From Verrucomicrobiia bacterium (GTDB taxonomy: Bacteria; Verrucomicrobiota; Verrucomicrobiia; Verrucomicrobiales; Akkermansiaceae), in contig JAUIGV010000003.1 in NCBI GenBank assembly GCA_030432565.1, positions 186,001-250,000 of the forward strand: a stretch of DNA of 64,000 nucleotides, read 5' to 3'. The number at the start of each line of letters is the position of its first letter. Within the stretch, counting starts at the first letter, position 1. Below the pieces are notes generated by a model. That model searched no databases. It was not told the origin of the DNA and saw only the letters and a list, made by a program, of their open reading frames with translations. Below, in pieces: positions 26,742 to 35,000 of this stretch. Both the position numbers and the translations under genes were made by a program.

Positions 26742-27674
26742 TTACTCCTTGTTTGCTTCGGCCTGGGCTTTCATTTGCTTCAGCCTGGTGTTTTTGAAGC
26801 TGGTCATTTGCTTGCCGGTTCTCGAATCCGGGTCAACGGCGATGACTTCATCGACAGCCTTTTCGAGTGCATCAAAATCCTTGTCGCCGAAGAGGATATT
26901 CAGCTTGTACATCATGGCCTCTTGTTTAGCCGCACCTTCGAGCTTTTGCTCCTTAATGTAGGTGTCGATCAGGGCGAGGGCTTCGGAGCTTTTACCGCCC
27001 TGCATTGCAGCCTGAAGTTTCTTCTCGAGCTCGATTTTGGCGTCACGGGCGACCTGGGCGGCTTTGAGGCCAGTCTTGTCCTCGGGATCATTGGCGATGA
27101 TGTCCTCGACGACGCCCGGGTAAAGCCGGCGATAGTCCTCGGGCACTTCCTGGAGTCCGGCGTTCAAGGCCATCGCCTTTTCGAGACCTTTGGCGGAGGA
27201 GGCTTTTTTGAAGGCCTCGTCACGGGCTTTCTTGTTTTCAGTCAGCTCCTCAAGGTGCTTCACATAGGATTCGGGGCCACCTTTTTGGTAGCCGGTTTTC
27301 GCGTAGGGGCGGCCCTCGGCGTCGGTCAGGAGGATGGTCGGGTAGCCCTGGATTTGATACTCCTCACGAAGCTTTTCGTTCTGTGCAATCGTTTCCTTGG
27401 AAAGCTTTGACTTGTCCCGGGGGTAATCCAGTTCGACCAGAATGAAGCTGTCGGCGACGCCTTTCTTAAAAGGCTCATGCTGGAAAACCTCCTCATTCAG
27501 CTTGATGCACCAACCGCACCAGTCCGAGCCGGTGAAGTCGATGAAGAGGTCTTTGTTCTCAGCGGCGGCTTTCTTCTTGGCAGCTTCGAAATCGTGCATC
27601 CAGCCTTCACCTCCCGCGAAGGTGAACGAGCTGCAAGCAAAGAGGGTGGACGCAATAATGGGTGCTATTTTCAT
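26742..27674 (-). CDS. Secreted thioredoxin-fold protein
   Basis: The 310-residue protein has a Sec signal (MKIAPIIASTLFACSSFTFA) and then a thioredoxin-7/DsbD-gamma-like domain: KDLFIDFTGSDWCGWCIKLN holds the CGWC redox motif near residue 52, and YQIQGYPTILLTDAEGRPYA the cis-Pro loop. The C-terminal 150 residues are a helical, TPR-like repeat region rich in Lys and Ala. Proteins of this build act in periplasmic thiol-disulfide exchange, often for cytochrome or cofactor maturation; the partner here is not evident. The gene is monocistronic and divergent from recQ. Confidence 0.85.
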   Translation of the reverse strand: MKIAPIIASTLFACSSFTFAGGEGWMHDFEAAKKKAAAENKDLFIDFTGSDWCGWCIKLNEEVFQHEPFKKGVADSFILVELDYPRDKSKLSKETIAQNEKLREEYQIQGYPTILLTDAEGRPYAKTGYQKGGPESYVKHLEELTENKKARDEAFKKASSAKGLEKAMALNAGLQEVPEDYRRLYPGVVEDIIANDPEDKTGLKAAQVARDAKIELEKKLQAAMQGGKSSEALALIDTYIKEQKLEGAAKQEAMMYKLNILFGDKDFDALEKAVDEVIAVDPDSRTGKQMTSFKNTRLKQMKAQAEANKE

Positions 27675-27769
27675 AATTCAGTCTTTTGATCAACGTAGCC
27701 GGAACTCTATTCTGTGCAACCCACTTGATTTTCTTGCACTTTATGATGCTGTTCATTTGACTCATCCCA

Positions 27770-29881
27770 ATGTCTCCTATCGACCATGCCCGCAAGAAGC
27801 TTCAGGAAGTTTTCGGATTTGAAGACTTTCTGGACGGCCAGGAGGGTGTGATTGGCGAGATTCTCTCGGGGCGCGACGGCTCGGTGGTGATGCCTACCGG
27901 CGGGGGAAAGTCTCTCTGCTATCAACTTCCCGCGCTCTGTCGGGAAGGGGTCACCTTGGTGGTAAGTCCGCTCATTGCCCTGATGAAAGATCAGGTCGAT
28001 GCTCTCGAGGAGCGCGGGGTTGCGGTCACCCTGATCAACTCCACCCTGACCTGGAATGAGCAAAAGGAGCGGCTCGATGGGATGAAAAATGGCGCCTATC
28101 AGCTCGTTTACATCGCGCCGGAACGGTTTCGAGCAGGCTCATTCATGAATGCGCTGCGCGATGTGAAAATCGAGATGGTGGCGATTGATGAAGCGCACTG
28201 CCTGAGCCAATGGGGCCACGATTTCCGGCCCGATTACATGAGATTGGGCAAGGCGCTTGAAGACCTGGGCCGTCCGCAATGTGTCGCTCTCACTGCGACC
28301 GCCACTCCCATTGTCCGGGATGATATTCGAGGCGTCCTCAAGCTCCGCGAACCCTTCGAAAGCATCAGTGGTTTTGAACGCCCCAATTTGAGTTTCACCA
28401 TTACGCCGGTCGAGAAGGTCGCCCAGAAGTATGGTCGCTTGAAAAAGGTGCTCGCGGAAAACAAGACCGGCATCGTCTACTGCGCCACCCGCAAGAAGGT
28501 CGAGGAGGTGGCGGAGACCATTCATTCCTGGGGTTTAAGTTGCATCGCCTATCACGGGGGCATGAGCGACAAGGAGCGCGAGGAGACCCAGAATGCCTTT
28601 ATCTCGCGCAAGGCCGATATTGCAGTGGCGACCAATGCCTTTGGGATGGGGATTGATCGCTCCGACGTCCGCTTCGTGGTCCATTTTGAAATTCCCGGTA
28701 GTGTCGAGGCCTACTATCAGGAAGCCGGTCGTGCCGGCCGGGATGGTGAAGCCTCGGTTTGTGAGTTGCTCTTTAATTACGCCGATACGCGAACCCAGGA
28801 GTTTTTTATCGACGGGGTGAATCCCGGGGCGGGAATGATCCGGGATGTTTACCAGTTTTTTCTCAACGATGCCGATGAGAATTACGAGAGTCATCGTACT
28901 TTGGATGAAGTTAAGGACGCCATCGGGGCCAAGAACGGCATGGCGGTGGGAGCGGCGCTCGGTGCCTTGATGCGTGGCCGCTGGTTGGAGCGATTCGATG
29001 TTCCCGGGATGAGAGCCAAAGGGACGCGTCTTCTTCGGCCGGACGTGTTGACGCGGGATCTCACTCTGGACGAAGCGGCACTTGAAGAGAAGGAGCGTCG
29101 GGATCGTGAAAAACTCGAGAAAATGGTGCAGCTTTGCTACGCCAACACCTGTCGCCAGCAGTGGGTGCTGGAATACTTCGGCGAAGTCGATGCTCCGGTA
29201 TGCGGAAGCTGCGATGTTTGTCGTGGAGAGGAGAACAGCGAACGTCGTGCGCCGACCGATGAGGAGGACCTGATCGTTCGTAAATTTCTCAGCGGGGTCG
29301 CGCGGATGTCGCGCCGCACCGCGACCGGGTGGGAGGGCATCTTTGGCCGTGGCCGGATTGTCCAAATGCTCGTGGGGAGCAAGTCCCAGGAGGTCCTGCG
29401 GGTTCGTTTGCACGAATTGAAGACCTATGGACTTCTGAAGAAAGAAGGCACCGCCTACCTCAATGCGCTGGCCCGAAGCCTCAATAACGGCGGTTTGATC
29501 GTGACCCAAATGGGTGAGTATCCGCTGGTTACCCTGACTCCCCGTGGCGAGCAAGTGATGATGGGTAAGACGAGCTATTCCCTCGAGTGGCCGTCCGGTG
29601 ACGGGAATTCAAAAACTCCGGCCAATGGGGTGGAACTCAAGGATCTCGGATTCGACGGACGACTTTATGATCGTCTCAAGGACGTGCGGACGCGTCTGGC
29701 CAAGGCAGCGCAGGTTCCCGCCTACGTGATTTTTTCAAACGATACCCTGGAGCACCTCGCCAGACTTCGCCCGAAAACGATGGACGCCGGGCTCCTTGTG
29801 AAAGGAGTCGGCGAGGCCAAGGCGGAGAAGTATCTGGAGCCCTTCCTAAAGGTCATCCGCCAGGTCGATCAGGGAGAGTAG
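27770..29881 (+). CDS. recQ: ATP-dependent DNA helicase RecQ
   Basis: The 703-residue protein has the full RecQ layout: Walker A MPTGGGKSLCYQLP at about 40, the DEAH box in AIDEAHCLSQWGHDFRPDY with the RecQ-specific aromatic loop, motif VI YYQEAGRAGRDGE, a zinc-binding RQC part (CYANTCRQQWVLEYF, CGSCDVC) and a C-terminal HRDC domain (VIFSNDTLEHLARLRP). It unwinds DNA 3' to 5' in recombination and fork repair. The last 36 bases overlap, tail to tail, the end of the MBL hydrolase gene. Confidence 0.95.
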   Translation: MSPIDHARKKLQEVFGFEDFLDGQEGVIGEILSGRDGSVVMPTGGGKSLCYQLPALCREGVTLVVSPLIALMKDQVDALEERGVAVTLINSTLTWNEQKERLDGMKNGAYQLVYIAPERFRAGSFMNALRDVKIEMVAIDEAHCLSQWGHDFRPDYMRLGKALEDLGRPQCVALTATATPIVRDDIRGVLKLREPFESISGFERPNLSFTITPVEKVAQKYGRLKKVLAENKTGIVYCATRKKVEEVAETIHSWGLSCIAYHGGMSDKEREETQNAFISRKADIAVATNAFGMGIDRSDVRFVVHFEIPGSVEAYYQEAGRAGRDGEASVCELLFNYADTRTQEFFIDGVNPGAGMIRDVYQFFLNDADENYESHRTLDEVKDAIGAKNGMAVGAALGALMRGRWLERFDVPGMRAKGTRLLRPDVLTRDLTLDEAALEEKERRDREKLEKMVQLCYANTCRQQWVLEYFGEVDAPVCGSCDVCRGEENSERRAPTDEEDLIVRKFLSGVARMSRRTATGWEGIFGRGRIVQMLVGSKSQEVLRVRLHELKTYGLLKKEGTAYLNALARSLNNGGLIVTQMGEYPLVTLTPRGEQVMMGKTSYSLEWPSGDGNSKTPANGVELKDLGFDGRLYDRLKDVRTRLAKAAQVPAYVIFSNDTLEHLARLRPKTMDAGLLVKGVGEAKAEKYLEPFLKVIRQVDQGE

Positions 29882-30511
29882 CGTTTGAGACGGTTCCGAT
29901 TTTCGAGCGTGGTTGAGCATCACTCCTTCGAGGTCCAGCCCGGCCGCTGTCCTGATGCTCGCGCGGGCCATCGCGCTGTCATCGTTGAGGATGGCCGGAG
30001 GCGGTGATGGTTTTCCGAAGTGATCGGTGAAAAGATCTCCGGCGAAGAGGAGACCGGTTTCGGATTGCAGAAAACCGCAGTGGCCCGCGGTGTGGCCGGG
30101 GAGGGCGATCACTTCGAGTCCGTGAATTCTTTCCCCTGGCTCGAACCAATGATCGATTTCAGGTGTTTCGAAGCGGAGAAGGAATCGCCCCATCTTCTCA
30201 AGCCAGCCGGCAACCTTGGCCCAGCCACAATATTGGTGGCGGCCCATCACGTGGTCGCGATCGGCCCGTGGGGCGTAAACCCGGCACTTGGTGAGTTTTT
30301 TAAGTTTGGCGACGTTGAGAGTGTGGTCGAGATGTCCGTGGGTCAGGAGAATACTCCGAACATCCGACAGGGTTTTGCCATGCTTGCGAAGTACCTTTTG
30401 GATCCGATCGATCCCGCCCATAAATCCGCCGTCAATCAGATCAACCCCGTCGTCACAAATGATGAGGTGGTGTTGCACGATGAGTCCGCGCAGTGGAACG
30501 ATTTGAGGCAC
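29846..30511 (-). CDS. MBL-fold metallo-hydrolase
   Basis: The 221-residue protein is a metallo-beta-lactamase fold enzyme: SILLTHGHLDHTLNVAKL carries the HxHxDH metal ligands near residue 55, VIALPGHTAGHCGFL the third-site His, and LFAGDLFTDH the bridging Asp. The GTG at 30,511 is the best start. The family covers glyoxalase II-like hydrolases and others, and nothing here fixes the substrate. The protein is cytoplasmic, with no signal. Its 3' end overlaps recQ by 36 bases on the opposite strand. Confidence 0.85.
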   Translation of the reverse strand: MPQIVPLRGLIVQHHLIICDDGVDLIDGGFMGGIDRIQKVLRKHGKTLSDVRSILLTHGHLDHTLNVAKLKKLTKCRVYAPRADRDHVMGRHQYCGWAKVAGWLEKMGRFLLRFETPEIDHWFEPGERIHGLEVIALPGHTAGHCGFLQSETGLLFAGDLFTDHFGKPSPPPAILNDDSAMARASIRTAAGLDLEGVMLNHARKSEPSQTLLSLIDLADDL

Positions 30512-30598
30512 AAGGCGAGGATCTCAGATTTTATGAAAAAACCAACGATGGATGCTTTCTAACCCGCAGCGTGTGTGCTTCTATTTCCCCCTGCACCT

Positions 30599-32383
30599 AT
30601 GAGTGAAGAAACTCCACAACCTCCTGAAAACGACGGAGCTCTTGATTTGTCCGGTTTGAATTTCGGCCCTGCCTGGGCCCGGGATCCATCGGAGTCCAAA
30701 AGCCTCAAGAAATTTAAAGATCGCGGTGACCGTGATGACAGGCGTGGCGGCGGAGGCCGGCGTGATGATCGTCGTGGCGGTGGTGGTCCCCGCCGGGACA
30801 ACCGTGGCGGTGGAGGCGGAGGGGGGCGCGGCCAGAGAGGTGGAGGTCGCGGACGTCGCGATGATGATCGCCGCCCGCAACGTCAGGAAGTGGAGCCACC
30901 CGAGGGTTTCGAGCTGCGGTTGATGCCTGCGGAGGAGAGTCTTGATTTGCTCGCGAAGCGCGTGATCGACTCCGGTCAGACTTTTTCGGTTTTTGATTTG
31001 GCGAAGGTTCTTCTGCAAAGCCGTGATCGATTCCGCGTAACCTTTGAATCGACCGGGAAGAAGTTTTTCCGTTGCCGGGAAGATCAATCGATTTGGCTGA
31101 CCAAGGACGAGGCCCTGCGCCATCTTTGGCGCAGCGATTGGTTGAAGAAGTTTTACGACGAAGTGCAAGTGGAAGGCGAAGCCCCCAAGGGAAGTTTCTC
31201 GGCCATTGCCCGCTGCGGAATCAGCAACGAACTTTTGGGGCCGCCCAACTACCACGAATATCAGGAGAAACTGGCGGCGCTTCATCGCGAGCGCTTCTCC
31301 AACATGTCACTTGATGCCTATAAGGCCAAGGTGCGCACCGAGCATGGTGAGGAAGCGGTCGAGGCCTGGCTTGAGAGCATGAAGACGGTGACCAAGTGGA
31401 AGGTCGCCGAGCCCAAGGAAGAAGAGCCCGAAGTCGAAGAAGCGGAAGCAAAGGAAGCGACTGAAGAGGCAACCGGCGCTACTCCGGAAGCTGAAGCCGA
31501 AGTTGTCGCAGAGGCTCCCGGGCAAACCGACGAGACCCCTGCGGCGGAAGAACCGGCGGCGGAAGCCGAGGCACCAGCCGCAGAGGAGCCGGCTGCCGAA
31601 GAATCCGAGTCGATTGCCGAACAAGCACCAGCCGAAGAGGAGGAAGCGCCTGAGGAAGAAAAGCCGGTGGCATTGTTTGACGATGCCCGGTCTGTGGAGC
31701 GCCACTTTGCCGAGAATCATTTTGCCGAGGTTTTTGAGGAAACCGATCGCGCGTGGGTCATCGGCGACATTCGTGGCAACCTTCTTTCGCCGGGGCTTCT
31801 CACTTTGCTCAAGCGCAGCGTTGCCGAAGAAAAACGCTACCCCGCCAAGTTGATGCCGGTCGTTTGCCGCCAGCTCTCCGGTCGTCACGTTGCGGTCTTC
31901 AAGTGGAAGAAGAAGCTCAAGGTGGGTCCTTCACGCCCGCATGCCGTTCCGACCGACACCCCGCTTGCCGAGCGTCCACGGGCGATCATCGATCATCTTC
32001 TGCAAAACTCAGGCGTGGCTCTCAAGGAATTTTGGGAAGCTGTCATGCCTGCCGGGGTCACCGCCGAGCAGAAACACGATTGGTTTCAGGACTTCCAGTG
32101 GCTCCTGAGCCAGGGACACATTATTCTCCTCTCGGACACCACGGTGCACATCGCCAAACGGGGCGAAGGTGATGCTCCACCAGCCCGGAAGGCCGCCGCT
32201 CAAAAAGAGGCCAGGCCAGAGCCGGAAGAGGCCAGGGCCGCTGAAAGCACTCCGGAAATTTCCGAACCTGCGGCTGAAGCAGTGACCGAAGCCGCCGCTG
32301 AACCTCCAGCTGAAAAAGGAACAGAACCTCCGAAAGAGGTCGAAGAGACCCCCAATCCGGAAACTGCCTCCGAAGAGGAGTAG
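30599..32383 (+). CDS. RGG-rich, low-complexity protein, possible RNA binder
   Basis: The 594-residue protein starts at the ATG at 30,599 (the frame extends eight codons further upstream). Residues about 40-90 are an Arg/Gly/Asp-rich tract with many RGG and RRDD repeats, the kind of tail that binds RNA nonspecifically. A conserved-looking domain follows (FSVFDLAKVLLQSRDRFRV, later FFRCREDQSIWLTKDEALRH). Residues about 265-365 are a nearly pure Glu/Ala/Pro linker, then a second ordered part (DDARSVERHFAENHFAEVFE; AVMPAGVTAEQKHDWFQDF), and the C-terminus is again Glu/Ala-rich. I do not know a named family. Confidence 0.7.
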   Translation: MSEETPQPPENDGALDLSGLNFGPAWARDPSESKSLKKFKDRGDRDDRRGGGGRRDDRRGGGGPRRDNRGGGGGGGRGQRGGGRGRRDDDRRPQRQEVEPPEGFELRLMPAEESLDLLAKRVIDSGQTFSVFDLAKVLLQSRDRFRVTFESTGKKFFRCREDQSIWLTKDEALRHLWRSDWLKKFYDEVQVEGEAPKGSFSAIARCGISNELLGPPNYHEYQEKLAALHRERFSNMSLDAYKAKVRTEHGEEAVEAWLESMKTVTKWKVAEPKEEEPEVEEAEAKEATEEATGATPEAEAEVVAEAPGQTDETPAAEEPAAEAEAPAAEEPAAEESESIAEQAPAEEEEAPEEEKPVALFDDARSVERHFAENHFAEVFEETDRAWVIGDIRGNLLSPGLLTLLKRSVAEEKRYPAKLMPVVCRQLSGRHVAVFKWKKKLKVGPSRPHAVPTDTPLAERPRAIIDHLLQNSGVALKEFWEAVMPAGVTAEQKHDWFQDFQWLLSQGHIILLSDTTVHIAKRGEGDAPPARKAAAQKEARPEPEEARAAESTPEISEPAAEAVTEAAAEPPAEKGTEPPKEVEETPNPETASEEE

Positions 32384-32398
32384 AATCTCGCGTTCCGG

Positions 32399-33088
32399 CT
32401 ACATCGCCTGGTCGGCGCTACGCATCAAAATATCATTGATTTCCACGCCAGGAGGCGAGGTCAGGATGTGCACTGCGGCCTCGGCGATGGCCTCGGGCGT
32501 GAGCATGTCGATATTGGCCCGGGTTTCGGCGAGTTGATCTTCGCGTCCTGCGAAATATTTCTCGAGAAGGGGAGTGTCGACGAAGCCGGGGGAGAGGCAG
32601 GAGATTCGGGTTTTATTTCCCAAACTCTTCAGCTCGGCACGCAGGGCTTCCGAAACGGCCCGGACGGCGAATTTCGTGCTCGCGTAAAAACCACCGGTCG
32701 GAGGAACGCGATGGCCGGACATTGAGGAGAGATTGAGAATGTGGCCACCGCTTTCCGGGAAAAGGGGCAAAGCCAGCTGGCTGCACAGTCCGAGCGCGTG
32801 CACGTTGACGCGCCACATTTCTTCCCAGTCGGATGGATCTCCGTCGCAGATACGCGCGAGGTAGGCCAATCCGGCTGAGTTCACGAGGATATCGAGAGCT
32901 TCGAGCTCCTCGAAGGCGGACCTGATCGCGCTTTCCTCCCGCAGGTCGCAGGAGAGCGGCGTGACCCCGTCCGGAAGTTGAGCGACCGAGCGGCAGAGAC
33001 CGATGACAGTCATACCCTGGTCAATCAGGGCGCTGGCGATGGCTTTGCCGATCCCCGAGGAGGCTCCGGTGACAAGTGCGGTTTTCAT
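32399..33088 (-). CDS. Short-chain dehydrogenase/reductase
   Basis: The 229-residue protein is a classical SDR: TGASSGIGKAIA at residues 7-18 binds NAD(P), VNSAG near 68 is the central motif, and the catalytic Ser and YASTK (near 145) are in place, with LSPGFVDTPL after them. An Arg or Lys pattern to fix cofactor preference is not decisive. The substrate is unknown. It overlaps by four bases the stop of the upstream coiled-coil membrane protein, so the two form an operon. Confidence 0.9.
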   Translation of the reverse strand: MKTALVTGASSGIGKAIASALIDQGMTVIGLCRSVAQLPDGVTPLSCDLREESAIRSAFEELEALDILVNSAGLAYLARICDGDPSDWEEMWRVNVHALGLCSQLALPLFPESGGHILNLSSMSGHRVPPTGGFYASTKFAVRAVSEALRAELKSLGNKTRISCLSPGFVDTPLLEKYFAGREDQLAETRANIDMLTPEAIAEAAVHILTSPPGVEINDILMRSADQAM

Positions 33089-33705
33089 GGATTGCCTTCT
33101 TCAAGAGCCGCGCGAAGGGCGTTGGCGGCCGATTCCGCTTTGGCAATATTTGGATCCGGGGCGAAGCCTTCGAATTTGGCCTCGGCAGGTGCTTCGGGCA
33201 CCGGATTTTGAAGGGGGACGAAATCCCGGTCGTCATGAACCGATGATTGGGGCCTCGCTGGCTGAGGGGTCGGCTTCGGGGCGGCGGTGGCTGGTTGGGC
33301 TGCCGGTGTAACCTGGGTGATGTGGACGGGTTGGATTTCCTTGATCGCCTCTTTCAGCGTTGTTTCCTGCTTTTTCAGCTCGTCCTGCAGGGTGGTCTGG
33401 GTCGCTTCGAGAAATTTCAGCATCTCCTCGCGGCGTTCGCTGTCAGCCTTGGCGAGGGCTTCGAGTTCGCCCTGGTGCTTGAGAAACCGGCTCTCGGAGG
33501 AACGGAGGGCGGAAATTTCGGTCTCGAGAGCGGAGATCTTGCTCTGGAAGGCATTTAATTTTTCCTCGGCCACCTTTTCTTTGGCAAGAGCCACCGATCG
33601 GGTGATTTTCCCCTTCGTGGCGGCAAAAATCCAGGTGAAGAACACACCGGCCAGAAAACCGGCGAGTGAGGGGATGAGGGCGGGGTGGTTGAGTAATTCG
33701 GTCAT
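33085..33705 (-). CDS. Membrane-anchored coiled-coil protein
   Basis: The ATG at 33,705 gives a 206-residue protein. It has one N-terminal membrane helix (LIPSLAGFLAGVFFTWIFAA), then about 90 residues of heptad-like coiled coil (VAEEKLNAFQSKISALETEI and LEATQTTLQDELKKQETTLK) and a Pro/Ala-rich disordered tail. The arrangement resembles RmuC-like N-termini, but no nuclease domain follows. It is the first gene of an operon with the SDR. A structural or scaffolding role is likely, but unproven. Confidence 0.65.
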   Translation of the reverse strand: MTELLNHPALIPSLAGFLAGVFFTWIFAATKGKITRSVALAKEKVAEEKLNAFQSKISALETEISALRSSESRFLKHQGELEALAKADSERREEMLKFLEATQTTLQDELKKQETTLKEAIKEIQPVHITQVTPAAQPATAAPKPTPQPARPQSSVHDDRDFVPLQNPVPEAPAEAKFEGFAPDPNIAKAESAANALRAALEEGNP

Positions 33706-33815
33706 GGGATCTGGGTTTGTCTCTTGCGGTTGGGGGATAAGATGCAATTCTAACACCACGTGAGCGCACCCCGACTTTGGAAGCGCAATCGTTCAAAATC
33801 AAACTCTATTAGAAA

Positions 33816-34430
33816 ATGGCCCACACTCTTCCTGAACTCGGTTATCCGCACGACGCTCTTGAGCCCTATATCGACAAGGCAACCATGGAAATTCACCATG
33901 GCAAGCACCACAACGCCTATGTCACCAATTTAAATGCAGCCCTCGAAGGGCATCCCGATCTCGCCGGACTTTCCCTCGAGGAACTCCAGGGGAAAATCGC
34001 AGACATTGCTCCTCTTCGCAACAATGGCGGCGGTCACTTCAACCACAGCCTTTTCTGGAAGGTCATCGCTCCCGGCGGCGCCAGCACACCATCCGGAGAT
34101 CTCGCGGCTGCCATCGATGCCGCTTTCGGATCCTTCGACGCCTTCAAAGAGGAATTCGCCAAAGCCGGTGCCACCCGCTTCGGATCCGGTTGGGCCTGGC
34201 TCGGCGTGAAGGCCGACGGAACCCTTGGCGTTTGCTCGACTCCCAACCAGGATAACCCGCTGATGGGCGAGGCCGCCGGAGTCTGCGGCTGCACCCCCAT
34301 CCTGGGACTCGACGTCTGGGAGCACGCTTACTACCTCAACTACCAAAACCGCCGTCCTGACTACATCGCCGCTTTCTGGAACGTCGTCAATTGGGACGTG
34401 GTTGCCGCCAACTTCGCTGCCGCCAAGTAA
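33816..34430 (+). CDS. sodA: Superoxide dismutase, Mn-type
   Basis: The 204-residue protein carries all metal ligands of Fe/Mn superoxide dismutases: the His in [15 protein letters not shown], His in NHSLFW, and Asp and His in [20 protein letters not shown]. The [11 protein letters not shown] context, with Gly and not the Ala-Gln pair of Fe enzymes, together with GSGWAWL and NQDNPL, marks it as Mn-type or cambialistic. There is no signal peptide, so it is cytoplasmic. A strong terminator follows the stop. Confidence 0.93.
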   Translation: MAHTLPELGYPHDALEPYIDKATMEIHHGKHHNAYVTNLNAALEGHPDLAGLSLEELQGKIADIAPLRNNGGGHFNHSLFWKVIAPGGASTPSGDLAAAIDAAFGSFDAFKEEFAKAGATRFGSGWAWLGVKADGTLGVCSTPNQDNPLMGEAAGVCGCTPILGLDVWEHAYYLNYQNRRPDYIAAFWNVVNWDVVAANFAAAK

Positions 34431-34440
34431 GTTTGTTGCC

Positions 34441-34920
34441 CTACTTTTTACCCAAAGCGCGAAGTTCCTCCGGGACTTCGCGCTTTTTCTTTTCGAGCGC
34501 CTCGATCATGCGGGCAGCGACGGCCGGGACGGTATTGATTTTATCCCGGCGGGGAATGATATCTTCCTTCTCGTGGGTGATGAAGCGGATGACCTGGTAG
34601 TTCCAGGCGGGTTCCTTGAATTCCTTGAGGATTTTGGCGTCCTTCCCTTTTGCGTTGTTATAAATCGCGACCGGCTCGAAGTGAGCTTCGATCAGTTTGA
34701 CGAGGGCGGGGTGGGAGAGGACTTTGGACCCAAAGACCTTGCAGCCACCTCACCCGGGAACTTCTTGAAAAAGAAGCAGGATCGGTTTTCCGGACTTTTT
34801 TGAAGCCTTCAGGGATGCGTCGAGGTCTCGCGACCACTTCACGGTTCCGAGTTCGACCGGTTGTGATGGCTCTGCCTGACAACCGGTTGTGAACAAAAGG
34901 AACAGGAGAATGAATTTCAT
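34441..34920 (-). CDS. Thioredoxin-like selenolipoprotein (VPGUxxC motif, Sec at TGA)
   Basis: The conventional frame from the ATG at 34,920 stops at TGA 34,750-34,752, leaving a 56-residue stub ending ILLLFQEVPG. Reading through that TGA as selenocysteine gives a 159-residue protein to TAG at 34,441. The stub has a lipoprotein signal (MKFILLFLLFTTGC, lipidated Cys14) and a thioredoxin-like start, and the part after the TGA continues the fold (GGCKVFGSKVLSHPALVKLI, then INTVPAVAARMIEALE). The redox motif is therefore VPG-Sec-Gly-Gly-Cys. VPGUxxT/C thioredoxin-like selenoproteins are known, and a SECIS hairpin follows (listed separately). It is probably a membrane-anchored thiol or peroxide redox enzyme. 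It converges with sodA. Confidence 0.85.
34454..34493 (+). terminator. sodA terminator embedded in the neighbouring gene
   Basis: A perfect 12-base-pair stem (34,454-34,465 with 34,475-34,486), a nine-base loop and a T-rich tail form a classic terminator 23 bases after the sodA stop. The same bases encode the last codons of the minus-strand selenoprotein gene (VPEELRALGK region). Confidence 0.9.
34718..34739 (-). promoter_or_regulatory. Bacterial SECIS element after the TGA codon
   Basis: Ten bases after the TGA the message can fold AGGUCUUUG (34,739-34,731) against CAAAGUCCU (34,726-34,718), with a single U-U mismatch and the four-base loop GGUC at 20-23 bases past the TGA. Bacterial SECIS elements place a short stem-loop with a G in the first loop positions 16-37 bases from the UGA, and the E. 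coli fdhF element also presents GGUC in its loop with an unpaired U in the stem. This should recruit SelB. Confidence 0.8.
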
Positions 34921-35000
34921 ATCGATGCGAGTCTGCAGGATGGCGGCTATTCCCTGCAAGTGATCTTTACGAACCGTCCGGCCGGTGTTTAATTGAACCC

